Position numbers and translations under genes: made by a program
Part shown: piece after piece, positions 8,188 through 17,450 of the stretch
How the letters are laid out: every line of letters starts with the position of its first letter
Position numbering within the stretch: the stretch's first letter is position 1
The notes under the pieces: model-generated
What the model saw: only the letters and a program-made list of their open reading frames with translations
Told to the model about the DNA's origin: nothing
Databases searched by the model: none
Assembly (NCBI RefSeq): GCF_000376565.1
Contig: NZ_BARG01000099.1
Location: forward strand, 1 to 64,000
Origin: Streptomyces hokutonensis
Lineage (GTDB): Bacteria > Actinomycetota > Actinomycetes > Streptomycetales > Streptomycetaceae
DNA length: 64,000 nucleotides
Direction: 5' to 3'

Positions 8188-8612
8188 CGTGGCAACGCCT
8201 GCCGCAGATCGGCGATGAGCGTCGGGGTGAGCAGATCACCCGCCCGCTCCGCGAGCACCGCCATCTCGTAGCCGACGAGGCCCAGTTCACCGCTGCTGTC
8301 GGCGAGGACACCGAGACAGCTGCCGTCCCGGATCGCCGAGACGAGCAGGAAACCCCGGCCCATCTCGATCATGATGAGTTTGACCCCGTCGAAGCTGTAC
8401 CGCTTGGACGCGCTGCGGGCCAGGCTGCTCAACCCCGAGACGATCGCGGCGAGATGGTCGGCCTCGGTGCGTCCGAGTCCGTCCGACACGGCGATCAGCA
8501 GTCCGTCGGAGGAGACGGCGACCGCGTCCCGTACGCCGTCGGTGCTCTTGACGAAGTTGGCGAGCAGCCAGTTGAAGGTCTGCGAGTCGTGCTGGGTGTC
8601 GACGGCGGTCAC
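8184..8612 (-). CDS. cvnB: Conservon roadblock/LC7 protein (CvnB)
   Basis: The product is 142 aa, starting at a GTG at 8612 that overlaps the cvnA stop (GTGA). The roadblock/LC7 fold is recognised from FNWLLANFVKSTDGVRDAVAVSSDGLL (an N-terminal stretch, not quoted in full), 'EADHLAAIVSGLSSLA' and GFLLVSAIRDGSCLGVLAD. Proteins of this type act like GTPase-regulating platform proteins (compare MglB) and are expected to bind CvnD. It lies in the middle of the conservon with overlapping ends on both sides. Confidence 0.95.
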   Translation of the reverse strand: MTAVDTQHDSQTFNWLLANFVKSTDGVRDAVAVSSDGLLIAVSDGLGRTEADHLAAIVSGLSSLARSASKRYSFDGVKLIMIEMGRGFLLVSAIRDGSCLGVLADSSGELGLVGYEMAVLAERAGDLLTPTLIADLRQALPR

Positions 8613-10840
8613 TTGGCGGCACCCTCGTTCGTCTCGGCGTTCTGCTGCTTCTCCTTCTCGACGCTGATCCCGCCCCGCATATGGGCGCTGCGCAGGGTGG
8701 AGAGCATCCCGGAGACCTGTTCGGGGGTCCGTTCCGGGTTGGGCGGTGCGGCGGGGGTGGTCCGGTCGGTGCGGTCGGTCTCGCTCACCGCCGCCGCGAT
8801 ACCGCTCCGCTGCGGCCGCTTGACCAGGCCGTTGCGGGTGCGCGCGGCGGACGAACCGCCCTTGGCGGCCACCGGGGCCGCTGCCGGTTCGGTCTTCGGC
8901 TCCATGTCCGTCTCCGCCTTCCTCGGTGCCGGGACCGAGGGCTTCGCCTCGACCGCCTTCTCCGTCAGCAGCGCCGCGGGGATCAGCACCCGCGCGACCA
9001 CACCGGCCGCCGGCGCCTCGCCGAGCCGTACCTCGATACCGCACTTGCGGGCCAGCGCGCCGACCACGAAGTGGCCCAGGAACCGGGTGGGTTCGGCCAT
9101 GAAGCTGGCGGTGCCGGAGAGCCGTACGTTGGCCTCGGCGATGGCCTGGTTGTCCATCCCGAGCCCGTGGTCGACGATCGCGATCAGATAACCGGCGCTG
9201 GTGCGCCGTCCCTCGATCTCCACGTCGGAGTCCGGCGGCGAGAAGCTCAGCGCGTTCTCCACCAACTCGGCCAGCAGGTGGGCGATTTCGACGACGACGG
9301 AGCCCGTGACGAACGCGGGCTCGATCCGGCGCAGGGTGACCCGGCGGTACTCCTCGACCTCCGAGAGCGCCGCGCGCAGCACGTCGTTGACGGCCAGCGG
9401 GGTGGACCAGGGGCGGGGGCTGGACTCTCCGGCTAGCACCAGGAGGCTTTCGGCGTTGCGGCGCATACGGGTGGCCAGGTGGTCGAGTTCGAAGAGGTTG
9501 GCGAGGGTCGCCGGGTCGGCGTCCTCGTGCTCCAGCTTGTTGATGAAGCTGATCTGACGGCGCACCAGGTTCTGGTTGCGACGGCCCAGGCTCACCAGCG
9601 AGTCGGTGGCGTTGCGCCGCAACACGGCCTGCTCGGTGGCGAGATCGAACGCGGACCGCTGCACCCGGTCGAACGCCTCGGCCACCTCCCGGACTTCGGC
9701 CCCGGCCCTGCCGTTGACGGCCAGCGGAGCGGGCGGCTGCGGCGCCGCCCCGGACGACCCGTCCTGTACGGCGGCCACGGCCTGCGGCAGCCGGCTCCCG
9801 GCCACCTCCCGTGCCTGCTGGGCGAGTTCGACCAGCGGCGAGGAGACGGACCGTACGCAGTCGAGGGCCAGCGCACCGAGCGCGGCGACCGTGCCGAGCG
9901 CGAGGAGCAGGAACAGCAGCAGGTCGCGCTGGGCCGAACTCTCCAGCTGCGCGGCCCGGTTCTCGACATCGGCGCCGAGGCTGATCTGTACGTCACGCAT
10001 CCCGTTGATGGTGGCGGTCATCGAGTCCCACCAGGCCATGGGCGGAATGGCGCTCGGCTTCAGCTTCCCGGTGCCGTGCACCGCCTTGCTCTCGTACGAC
10101 AGCGCGCGTTCGGCGTCGGGCGTGGTCAGGGCGGTTTCCAGGCGCCGCTCCTGAACGGCGGTGGCCGACCGCGGGAAGGCGTCGAGGGCGGCGAGGCGTC
10201 CGGCGCGGATCTCCATGAAGCGGCCGTAGTCGTCGCCGCGGAACTTCCCGGCGCGTACCGAGCCGAGCACGATGGCCCGCTCCTCGCCGGTGAACTCCTT
10301 GGCGTTGCCGAGGACTTGGAGCGCCTGGTAGGCGTCGCGCAGGGTGCCGTCGTGGACGTCATCGAGGCCGAGGTCGAGCCGGTCGAGGACGGTGATGGTG
10401 GTGGTGAAGTAGTCGAAGGTGTCCTTCACCACGCCGGTGCCGTCGTCGGCGTCCTTGCGGATCCCGGCCAGGCCGTCGAGCCGCCCGAGGGACTCGCGCA
10501 CGGAACCGGCAGCCGAGTCCTCGCGCCCCTTCAGGGCCACGTCCAGCTGCTGGCGCGCGGCGTCGGTCGCCTTGCGCTGCGCGGGGAGTTTGGCGCTGAA
10601 CTGCTGGACTCCGCCCACGTATCCGGTGGTGAGCCCGCGCTCCTTCTGCAGCTCGTGCACGAGTCCCTGGAGCGTGATCTCCAGGCGGGCGTTGTCGGCG
10701 GTCGCGGAGGCGTTGCGGTAGGCGGAGATCTGCTCGGTGGCCGCGATGCCGAGCAGGGCGAGCAGGACCGCGAGGGCGAGGACCAGAATCCTCAGCAGCC
10801 TGGCGCGGATGCTGGTGGTCGCTTTTGTTGTGACGTCCAC
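8609..10840 (-). CDS. cvnA: Conservon sensor histidine-kinase-like protein (CvnA) with NIT domain
   Basis: The product is 743 aa, from a GTG at 10840 preceded by AAGG. Order of parts: a transmembrane helix at about residues 14-33; an extracytoplasmic nitrate/nitrite-sensing (NIT)-like domain with ELQKERGLTTGYV at about 60-75; a second membrane helix near 300 (LLLFLLLALGTVAALGALAL); a HAMP-like linker; and a dimerisation-like block (LVRRQISFINKLE...FELDHLATRMRRNAESLLVL). An HATPase_c domain follows, with NALSFSPP (N box) and DHGLGM (G box). The C-terminal ~120 residues are disordered and rich in Pro, Ala and Lys. As in other CvnA proteins, a canonical phospho-accepting H-box is not evident. 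It is the first gene of the operon. Confidence 0.93.
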   Translation of the reverse strand: MDVTTKATTSIRARLLRILVLALAVLLALLGIAATEQISAYRNASATADNARLEITLQGLVHELQKERGLTTGYVGGVQQFSAKLPAQRKATDAARQQLDVALKGREDSAAGSVRESLGRLDGLAGIRKDADDGTGVVKDTFDYFTTTITVLDRLDLGLDDVHDGTLRDAYQALQVLGNAKEFTGEERAIVLGSVRAGKFRGDDYGRFMEIRAGRLAALDAFPRSATAVQERRLETALTTPDAERALSYESKAVHGTGKLKPSAIPPMAWWDSMTATINGMRDVQISLGADVENRAAQLESSAQRDLLLFLLLALGTVAALGALALDCVRSVSSPLVELAQQAREVAGSRLPQAVAAVQDGSSGAAPQPPAPLAVNGRAGAEVREVAEAFDRVQRSAFDLATEQAVLRRNATDSLVSLGRRNQNLVRRQISFINKLEHEDADPATLANLFELDHLATRMRRNAESLLVLAGESSPRPWSTPLAVNDVLRAALSEVEEYRRVTLRRIEPAFVTGSVVVEIAHLLAELVENALSFSPPDSDVEIEGRRTSAGYLIAIVDHGLGMDNQAIAEANVRLSGTASFMAEPTRFLGHFVVGALARKCGIEVRLGEAPAAGVVARVLIPAALLTEKAVEAKPSVPAPRKAETDMEPKTEPAAAPVAAKGGSSAARTRNGLVKRPQRSGIAAAVSETDRTDRTTPAAPPNPERTPEQVSGMLSTLRSAHMRGGISVEKEKQQNAETNEGAAK

Positions 10841-11051
10841 TGAAGTGCCTTAAGTGGGTGGCGAGTTGATCAAGAGTCGAACCTGAGGCAGAAATGGTTC
10901 TGCTCCCGCCCAACGACCCTCACGGCACACCGGTCACCGGATCATGTTTTTGTTTTACCGCGCCGAAACACGGGCCGCCCGGCCTCGCAGTTCGGCAATG
11001 GCCCGCGAGACGGTCGTATACAACGGTGGTGACTACGCGTCACCGTCGCGG

Positions 11052-12245
11052 TCAGCAGTCACAGCACGAGAGACATTCACAGCACTCGCAGCATTCACAG
11101 GCGTCGCAGCACGAGCAGTCGCAGCTCGAACAGCATCCCTCGCGCCGCCGCCGCGACCACGGTCCCTCGAACTCGTCGGCACAGCACACCTTGCAGGTGC
11201 AGCACAGCCCGAGCGCGGCGGCACACCCGGCCCAGAAGCCGCGCTTGTCGGGCCGCGGCGGCTCACCGCCGAAGGGGTTGCCGCCGTGGGGATTACCGCC
11301 GTAGGGATTGCCGTCGTGGCGCGGATCGCCCGGCAGGTAGGGCGTCTGCGGCGGCCCGAACGCCGCCTCGGGTCCGTGCCCGCACGACTGCGTCCCGAAG
11401 GCCCGGTCCACCGAGCGCCCCAGCTCGTGCGCGAGCAGCAGATGCGCCAACTTGCCGTCGGTGAAGGACGTCTCGCGCAGCGCGAGCCGTATCCCGTGCA
11501 GCGCGTCGTCGGCCAGTCGCCGGGCCTCGGTGAGCGGGGTGCCGGTCGCCGTCAGCGGGTTCCAGGCGCCCGACGCCGCGTCGGACTCCCGGTCCTCCAC
11601 GGCGTCCAGGAGATGCGCGAGCCGCCCGAAGAGGCGGCCGGCCTCGGCGAGCGGTACGGCGTTGCCGGGCCGTCCGGCCAGGAGCGCGGTGTGGGCGAAG
11701 GCGGCCGCGGTGGCGGTCTCGGTCGGTTCGGTGACGGTCAGGATCGGCGTGCCGGGCCCGGCGAGCGCCTCGATGCCGAACTGCCGCTCCACGGCCTCGA
11801 CGAGGACACCGGCGTCGAACCCGACACCCGAACCGGTCCGCGCCCCGGCCCGCCCCCAGCTCCCCGCGACGCGCCGCGCGGCCAGCGCCACCGGCCTGCG
11901 GGCCAGCAGCCCGTCCCCGTCGGCGACATGGTCACGCACCTTGGCGGAGGCGAGCACCAGCGAGACGGCCGCCGCGAGGCGCGCCCCCTCGCCCTGCGCT
12001 ACGGACGCGGTCCGCATCCCGCGCAACGGGCAGGGCCCGGCCGTACGCCGCCATCCACCGCCCTCCCGCTCGACCTGAGCCTCCGTCAGGACCGAGAGGA
12101 GCAGACCGTCGTAATTGGTGACAATCCGCGCGAACTGCCCATGGTCCCCGCGCAGCGCGAGACAAAGCCCGCACAAATGCGCCAGCCACTGGGTCTTGAG
12201 GTTCTCGCCGAGCCGATGACTGCAAGGCCGGACCATTCCGAACAC
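11052..12245 (-). CDS. DUF5685 family protein with a cysteine-rich C-terminal tail
   Basis: The product is 397 aa from a GTG at 12245, chosen because the family begins with a MFGxVRPC motif (here VFGMVRPCSHRL) and a G-rich site lies six bases upstream. The N-terminal part has the DUF5685 hallmarks HLCGLCLALR and NYDGLLLSVL, with paired cysteines. The middle is helical. The C-terminal ~55 residues hold 21 cysteines in CC, CxC and CxxC groupings after a Gly/Asn-rich spacer (repeats of GGNP). The function is unknown. The tail could bind metal (zinc, iron or copper) or an Fe-S cluster. No signal peptide is seen, so it is probably cytosolic. It stands alone, divergent from the sepF-like gene. Confidence 0.85.
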   Translation of the reverse strand: MFGMVRPCSHRLGENLKTQWLAHLCGLCLALRGDHGQFARIVTNYDGLLLSVLTEAQVEREGGGWRRTAGPCPLRGMRTASVAQGEGARLAAAVSLVLASAKVRDHVADGDGLLARRPVALAARRVAGSWGRAGARTGSGVGFDAGVLVEAVERQFGIEALAGPGTPILTVTEPTETATAAAFAHTALLAGRPGNAVPLAEAGRLFGRLAHLLDAVEDRESDAASGAWNPLTATGTPLTEARRLADDALHGIRLALRETSFTDGKLAHLLLAHELGRSVDRAFGTQSCGHGPEAAFGPPQTPYLPGDPRHDGNPYGGNPHGGNPFGGEPPRPDKRGFWAGCAAALGLCCTCKVCCADEFEGPWSRRRREGCCSSCDCSCCDACECCECCECLSCCDC

Positions 12246-12578
12246 GACAACCCCCTGCGGCGTGAACGACATCTGACAGGGCATCCGGAGTTCGACATGG
12301 CATCTGACCGGGCGTTGAGCAGCCGCATCGCATCGACCACTCCGTTCACCCGTACGCACCAGCCATCACCCGGACGCCGAGAAGAATCATATTTCACTCT
12401 CAGTCAGCAGCCGTATGCGGCAACACCCTTGATACACGGGGGCCCTCGACGTATTGGCTGTGCACCAGTAGCGTCACAAACCCCCCGCGCGGCGTCTATC
12501 CACTTGGCGCGCGATCCGCATCATGGATGACCATAGGGATGCGGATAGCAATAAAGACCGCTGTGAGAGGAGGCGTCC
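12246..12578. other. Divergent intergenic region upstream of the DUF5685 and sepF-like genes
   Basis: About 330 bases, more A+T-rich than the flanks. It carries the palindrome described separately and a strong ribosome site (GAGAGGAGG) for the sepF-like gene. I could not pick a convincing -35/-10 pair in either direction. Confidence 0.6.
12514..12546. promoter_or_regulatory. Palindrome upstream of the sepF-like gene
   Basis: Perfect 9-base arms ATCCGCATC (12514-12522) and GATGCGGAT (12538-12546) enclose a second small palindrome, ATGG/CCAT. It ends 32 bases before the start codon. It may be a protein-binding operator or a hairpin in the 5' untranslated region. Confidence 0.5.
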
Positions 12579-13019
12579 ATGGGATCGGTACGCAAGGCGA
12601 GTGCCTGGCTTGGGCTCGTTGACGACAACGATGACGAGCGCTACTACGACGACGACTACTCCGAAGGGACCGAGCAGCCCGGGGATGCCTGGGTGACGGA
12701 CCCGCGAGTGAAGGTGGCCTCGGACGTGGCCGAGGTGAAGGGCCGGCGCATCGGCACGGTCACCCCGGACAGTTTCCGGGACGCCCGCGCCATCGGTGAG
12801 CTGTTCCGGGAAGGTGTCCCGGTGATCGTGAACCTCACGGCGATGGAGGCGACCGACGCCAAGCGCGTGGTCGACTTCGCGGCCGGCCTGACCTTCGGCC
12901 TGCGCGGCACGATCGAGCGGGTCGCCAACCGTGTCTTCCTGCTGACCCCCGCCAACACCGAGATCGTCAGCGGCGACCCGGTCGCGCGCCGCGAGGACGG
13001 TTTCTTCAACCAGAGCTGA
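12579..13019 (+). CDS. SepF-like cell division protein paralogue
   Basis: The product is 146 aa. An N-terminal helix (MGSVRKASAWLGLVDDN) could be the membrane-anchoring amphipathic helix. It is followed by an acidic Asp/Tyr-rich linker and a C-terminal SepF domain (FRDARAIGELFREGVPVIVNLTAM, read here in two parts, and VVDFAAGLTFGLRGTIERV). SepF binds FtsZ and tethers it to the membrane. Streptomyces encode one SepF in the dcw cluster and extra SepF-like proteins elsewhere; this copy is not in a division cluster. The start is fixed by GAGAGGAGG seven bases upstream. It ends in a strong hairpin and is therefore a single-gene unit. Confidence 0.93.
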   Translation: MGSVRKASAWLGLVDDNDDERYYDDDYSEGTEQPGDAWVTDPRVKVASDVAEVKGRRIGTVTPDSFRDARAIGELFREGVPVIVNLTAMEATDAKRVVDFAAGLTFGLRGTIERVANRVFLLTPANTEIVSGDPVARREDGFFNQS

Positions 13020-13046
13020 GGCAGGGCCGCTTACCGGCCCTGCCTC
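13018..13046 (+). terminator. Terminator after the sepF-like gene
   Basis: Twelve-base perfect arms (GAGGCAGGGCCG and its complement) around CTTAC. The hairpin begins within the stop codon and can serve both converging genes. Confidence 0.85.
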
Positions 13047-13087
13047 CCGCAGGGTTGATCAACGTCGATCAGGGTCCTCGGGTCTTC

Positions 13088-14284
13088 CTACCGGAAGGCG
13101 TCGAGTCCGGTGAGCGCCTTGCCCAGCACGAGCTGGTGCATCTCGACGGTGCCCTCGTACGTGAGCACCGACTCCAGGTTCGTCGCGTGCCGCATCACCG
13201 GGTACTCCAGCGAGATCCCGTTGGCACCGAGGATCGTCCGTGCCGTACGGCAGATCTCGATGGCCTCCCGTACGTTGTTCAGCTTGCCGAAGCTGACCTG
13301 CTCGGGACGCAGGCGCCCGGCGTCCATGCGCCGCCCCAGGTGATGGGCGAGCAGAATCCCCTTGTGCAGTTCGACCGCCATGTCGGCGAGCTTGGCCTGG
13401 GTGAGCTGGAAGCCGCCGATGGGCCGCCCGAACTGCTCCCGCGTCTTCGCGTATTCGACGGCGGACTCGAAGGAAGCGCGCGCCGCGCCCATCGCACCCC
13501 ACACGATTCCGTAACGAGCGTGCGACAGACAGCTCAACGGCCCCTTCAGTCCCACGACCTCCGGCAGCACCGCATCGGCGGGCAACCGCACGTCGTCGAG
13601 GACGAGTTCACTGGTGACGGACGCGCGCAGTGACCACTTGTGCTTGATCTCCGGCGCGGAGAAGCCGGAGACGTCGGTCGGCACGACGAACCCCCGGATC
13701 CCGTCGTCGGTCTGCGCCCACACGACGCCGACCCCGGCCACCGAGCCGTTGGTGATCCACATCTTCCGCCCGTTGAGCACCCAGTCGCCGCCGTCGCGCT
13801 TGGCGTACGTCCGCATCCCGCCCGGGTCCGAGCCGTGGTCGGGCTCGGTCAGCCCGAAGCAGCCGATGACCTCGCCGGAGGCCATACGCGGCAGCCAGGC
13901 CTGCTTCTGCTCCTCGCTCCCGAAGCGGTGGATGGCGTACATCGCGAGCGATCCCTGCACGGACACGAGCGACCGGATCCCCGAGTCGGCGGCCTCCAAC
14001 TCCAGGCAGGCGAGCCCGTACTGGACGGCGGAGGCACCGGCACACCCGTACCCGTCGAGCGACATCCCGAGCGCCCCGATCCCGCCCAACTCCCGCGCGA
14101 GCTCCCGGATCCCGGGCAACTCCCCCTGCTCGTACCACTCGGCGACATACGGCAGCACCTTGTCGGCGGCCCACGCGCGAACGGTGTCGCGGATCGCCAG
14201 GTCCTCGGGGTCGAGCAGATCGTCGAGGCCGAGGGGGTCGGCGGGATCGAAGGGGGGCAACTTCGAGGACGAGGACGCAGCCAT
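13088..14284 (-). CDS. Acyl-CoA dehydrogenase, glutaryl-CoA dehydrogenase type
   Basis: The product is 398 aa from an ATG at 14284 with GGAGG six bases upstream. The three acyl-CoA dehydrogenase domains are clear: a helical N-terminus (FDPADPLGLDDLLDPEDLAIRD split across the start), a beta domain with IGCFGLTEPDHGSDPGGM and MWITNG, and a C-terminal domain with YAKTREQFGRPIGGFQLTQ. The catalytic base is Glu in YEGTVEMHQLVLG. The early DPLxLDDLL pattern and the TYEGT-type motif fit glutaryl-CoA dehydrogenases, which oxidise and decarboxylate glutaryl-CoA to crotonyl-CoA in lysine and tryptophan breakdown, using FAD. The substrate is not proved by sequence alone. It is a single gene, convergent with the sepF-like gene. 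Confidence 0.9.
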   Translation of the reverse strand: MAASSSSKLPPFDPADPLGLDDLLDPEDLAIRDTVRAWAADKVLPYVAEWYEQGELPGIRELARELGGIGALGMSLDGYGCAGASAVQYGLACLELEAADSGIRSLVSVQGSLAMYAIHRFGSEEQKQAWLPRMASGEVIGCFGLTEPDHGSDPGGMRTYAKRDGGDWVLNGRKMWITNGSVAGVGVVWAQTDDGIRGFVVPTDVSGFSAPEIKHKWSLRASVTSELVLDDVRLPADAVLPEVVGLKGPLSCLSHARYGIVWGAMGAARASFESAVEYAKTREQFGRPIGGFQLTQAKLADMAVELHKGILLAHHLGRRMDAGRLRPEQVSFGKLNNVREAIEICRTARTILGANGISLEYPVMRHATNLESVLTYEGTVEMHQLVLGKALTGLDAFR

Positions 14285-14446
14285 GCAGAGCCTCCGAAAT
14301 CTAGGAAAACTACCACTGCTAGTTACGATAGCGCGGAGGGGTGTCGGCCGACGCGAACGGGCAGCCGCCGACGGCGGGAATCCCCACGGGAGACGTCCAC
14401 CCTTCAAGTGCCCGCCACTGGCGGTGCGTGGGTGGGAGAAGGTTGT

Positions 14447-16048
14447 TCAGGCGGAGACGCGGGACTCTGCGACTTCGCGCGGAGCGGGCACCTTCGCCAG
14501 AGGTGCCTCGCACTGCATGACACGCGGCAGGCGCAACGCCATCACCGCGCCCAGCAGCAGCAGGCCCGCGCTGACGAGGAGCGTGACGTGCAGCCCGTGC
14601 ACGAAGGCGTGCCGTGCCGCGTCGCGCAGGGCGGCACCACGGACTCCACCGAGACGCGACGCGACGTCGTACGCCTCGCCCAGTGAATGGCTCGCCGATG
14701 CCGACGCGGAGGTCGGCACCCCGGGTACGGACCGCAGCCCGGGCGCGTACGCCGCGTTCATGACGCTGCCGAGGAGCGCGATGCCGATGCCCGCGCCGAG
14801 CTGGTAGGAGGTCTCGCCGATCGCCGCCGCGCCGCCCGCCTGGGCCGGCGGTGCCTCGCTGAGCATCGACTCGTACGCCCCGAAGAGCGTCATCTCCAGG
14901 CCGAACCCGAGCAGCAGGAACCCGAAGAGCAGCAGCCCGGTGTTGTCCCGGCCGCCCATCGCGGTGAGCGTCAGCACCGAGAACGCGGTCAGGCAGAAGC
15001 CGAAGCACACCATCCGGCGCGGGCCGAAGCGCCGGAGCATCCGCGCCCCGAACAGCCCCGCCGCCATCGCCGCGAACGTCAGCGGCAGCAGCCGTAGACC
15101 CGTCTGGAGGGGCGACAGGCCCAGGACCAGTTGCAGGTACTGGGCGGCGATCAGTTCCAGGCCCACCAGGGCCAGCATCGCCAGCACGATGCAGCCGACG
15201 GAGGTGCTGAAGGCCGGCCTGCGGAACATGCTCAGGTCCACCAGCGGATGCGTACGGCGCCGTTGCCGTCGTACGAAAAGAACCATCAGCACCGCGCCCA
15301 CGAGCAGCGGGGCCACGGTACAGGCGCTCTCGACCGGCTCCCCGCCGCCGAGTCGCTTGACGCCCAGGACGACTCCGAAGAGGCCGCCGGCGGCCATCAG
15401 GGCGCCGACGACGTCCCAGGGGCCGTTGCGGTCGCCGCGGGACTCGGGGAGCAGGAGGCGGCCGATCGGCAGGCTGATCAGCATCAGGGGGATGTTGACC
15501 AGGAAGACCGAGCCCCACCAGAAGTGTTCGAGGAGGAAGCCGCCGAGCAGGGGCCCGACCGCCGCGCCGACCGCCGCCACCGCGCTCCACACGCCGATCG
15601 CCACCGCGCGCTCGCGCCGGTCGGGGAAGACCTGGCGGAGGATCGACAGCGTGGCCGGCATGATCATCGCGCCGCCGACGCCGAGCAGCGCCCGCGCGAG
15701 GATCAGGACCTGGGCGTCATGGGCGCAGGCGGCCAGGCCGGAGGCGATGCCGAAGAGGCCGTAGCCGAGGAGCAGGATGCGCCTGCGGCCCACGCGGTCG
15801 CCGAGCGTGCCGAAGAGGATGAGGAGCGAGGCGCAGACCAGCGGATAGACGTCGACGATCCAGAGCAGCTCTATCGCGCCGGGTTTGAGGTCCTCGGTGA
15901 CGGCGGGCACCGCGACATGGAGCACGGTGGCGTCGAGCGCGACGAGGAGCAGGCTCACGCAGAGGACGACGAGGACGACCCAGCGGTTGGCACCGGCCCC
16001 GGCCGCCCGACGGCGCAGCGCTGCGGCGGCCGTGGTCGTCCCGGACAT
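14447..16048 (-). CDS. MFS transporter, DHA2-like drug exporter
   Basis: The product is 533 aa with about 14 hydrophobic segments. The start is an ATG at 16048 after GGGAGG. Motif A of the superfamily is visible as GTLGDRVGRRR near residue 80. LDATVLHVAVPAV in the first helix and 'GPLLGGFLLEHFWWGSVFLVNIP' in helix 5 are typical of the DHA2 group (QacA/EmrB, actinorhodin exporter type). These proteins use proton motive force to export drugs or secondary metabolites. No TetR gene adjoins it, which is unusual for this class. Its substrate cannot be predicted. Confidence 0.92.
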   Translation of the reverse strand: MSGTTTAAAALRRRAAGAGANRWVVLVVLCVSLLLVALDATVLHVAVPAVTEDLKPGAIELLWIVDVYPLVCASLLILFGTLGDRVGRRRILLLGYGLFGIASGLAACAHDAQVLILARALLGVGGAMIMPATLSILRQVFPDRRERAVAIGVWSAVAAVGAAVGPLLGGFLLEHFWWGSVFLVNIPLMLISLPIGRLLLPESRGDRNGPWDVVGALMAAGGLFGVVLGVKRLGGGEPVESACTVAPLLVGAVLMVLFVRRQRRRTHPLVDLSMFRRPAFSTSVGCIVLAMLALVGLELIAAQYLQLVLGLSPLQTGLRLLPLTFAAMAAGLFGARMLRRFGPRRMVCFGFCLTAFSVLTLTAMGGRDNTGLLLFGFLLLGFGLEMTLFGAYESMLSEAPPAQAGGAAAIGETSYQLGAGIGIALLGSVMNAAYAPGLRSVPGVPTSASASASHSLGEAYDVASRLGGVRGAALRDAARHAFVHGLHVTLLVSAGLLLLGAVMALRLPRVMQCEAPLAKVPAPREVAESRVSA

Positions 16049-16307
16049 GTACTACCTCCCAGATGTTCCCTCGCGTTCGGCGGGCTCACGGGGTGGGGAC
16101 TCCCCGTGACTGCGGTCGGAGAGGAGCGGTGTCTCCGACCCGCGCAACGAAGGCGAGTGAGCCGTCAGCGTACGCGAGTTCACGCCAATGCCACGTGGCG
16201 GACCTCTCACACTCCCCGGACAACACGTGTGGCGTACACCACTCCCCCTCCTGTGGACCACGCCCCGCCGGGCCTGCCGGTTCCGTACCCCGTCGATAAT
16301 CGAGCCC

Positions 16308-17450
16308 GTGACCGATCTTGAAGCACCCCTGCGCCGGGCGGCCCCGGCCCTCCTCGGGTACGCCGCCGTCCGCGCCCTGGGCCTGGTGGTGCTCGCGGTG
16401 TGGAGCGCGGCGCGCGGCAAGAGCGCCCACACCTTGCTGACCGCGCGGTGGGACGCCCTCTGGTACACCAGGGTCGCCGACCTCGGTTACGGCTACGAGG
16501 TGCGGCTCCCGAACGGCGACGTCCACTCGAACCTCGCCTTCTTCCCGCTGCTGCCCTGGCTGGAACGGCTCATGCACGCGGTCTCCCCGCTGTCGTACGC
16601 CGACGGAGGGCTCGTGGTGAGCCTGCTCGCCTCGCTCGCGGCGGCCTGGGGGATCTTCGCGGTCGCCGAGCATGTCTACGACCGTACGGCGGGCGTGTAC
16701 GCCGTGCTGCTGTGGGCCGTGCTGCCGGTGGGGATCGTGCAGTCGATGGCGTACAGCGAGTCGCTGTTCACGGCGCTCGCCGCCTGGTCGTTGTACGCCG
16801 CGCTGACGGGCCGGTGGCTCACGGCGGGCTCGCTCGCGCTGCTGGCCGGGCTGACCCGGCCCGTGGGGCTCGCGGTGGTGGCCGCGGTGTGGGTCGCCGG
16901 CGTCACCTCTTTCGTGCGGGACCGCAGCACGGCGCCCGCGCCCGGCGCACGGAAATGGCGATGCGCCCTCGGTCTGGCGCTCGCGCCCCTCGGCGCCGCC
17001 GGATACGTCCTGTGGGTCGGCCATCGCACCGGCAAGGGCCCACTGGGCTACCTCGACGTGCAGGCGGGCTGGCGCAACGGTTTCGACGGCGGCGCCGCCT
17101 TCGCCCGATTCGTCGGCGAGAAGTTCACCTCGTTCCCGTCCGCCCTGGCCGGGGTCGGACTGATCGTCGGCGTCGGGCTGGTCCTCTGGCTTTACGTCGT
17201 GGGCGTCCGGCAGGGCCAGCCGCTGCCGCTCCTGGTGTACACCGGGGTCGTCACCGCGCTCGCGCTGTGCGCGTCGAGCTACTTCGGCTCGAAACCGCGC
17301 CTGCTGATGCCCGCCTTCCCCCTGTTGTTCCCCCTCGCGCTTGCCCTGGCGCGGCTGCGTATCTCCAGGTCAGCGTGGGTGGTGGGCGGTGTCGCGGTGG
17401 CGTCGGCCGTGTACGGGGCGTTCTGGCTGAACGGCACCGGTCCGCCATGA
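16308..17450 (+). CDS. Membrane mannosyltransferase-like protein (PIG-V/Gpi18-like)
   Basis: The product is 380 aa from a GTG at 16308; the frame is open 40 codons further upstream, without support. Roughly nine to ten hydrophobic segments span the protein. The extracytoplasmic loop after helix 1 carries ARWDALWYTRVADLGYGYE, the hallmark RWDxxWY...GY of the PIG-V/Gpi18-related family. Such proteins transfer sugars from polyprenyl-phosphate donors on the outer face of the membrane. In actinomycetes the acceptor is unknown. The gene is divergent from the MFS exporter, and nothing is visibly coupled to it. Confidence 0.82.
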   Translation: MTDLEAPLRRAAPALLGYAAVRALGLVVLAVWSAARGKSAHTLLTARWDALWYTRVADLGYGYEVRLPNGDVHSNLAFFPLLPWLERLMHAVSPLSYADGGLVVSLLASLAAAWGIFAVAEHVYDRTAGVYAVLLWAVLPVGIVQSMAYSESLFTALAAWSLYAALTGRWLTAGSLALLAGLTRPVGLAVVAAVWVAGVTSFVRDRSTAPAPGARKWRCALGLALAPLGAAGYVLWVGHRTGKGPLGYLDVQAGWRNGFDGGAAFARFVGEKFTSFPSALAGVGLIVGVGLVLWLYVVGVRQGQPLPLLVYTGVVTALALCASSYFGSKPRLLMPAFPLLFPLALALARLRISRSAWVVGGVAVASAVYGAFWLNGTGPP

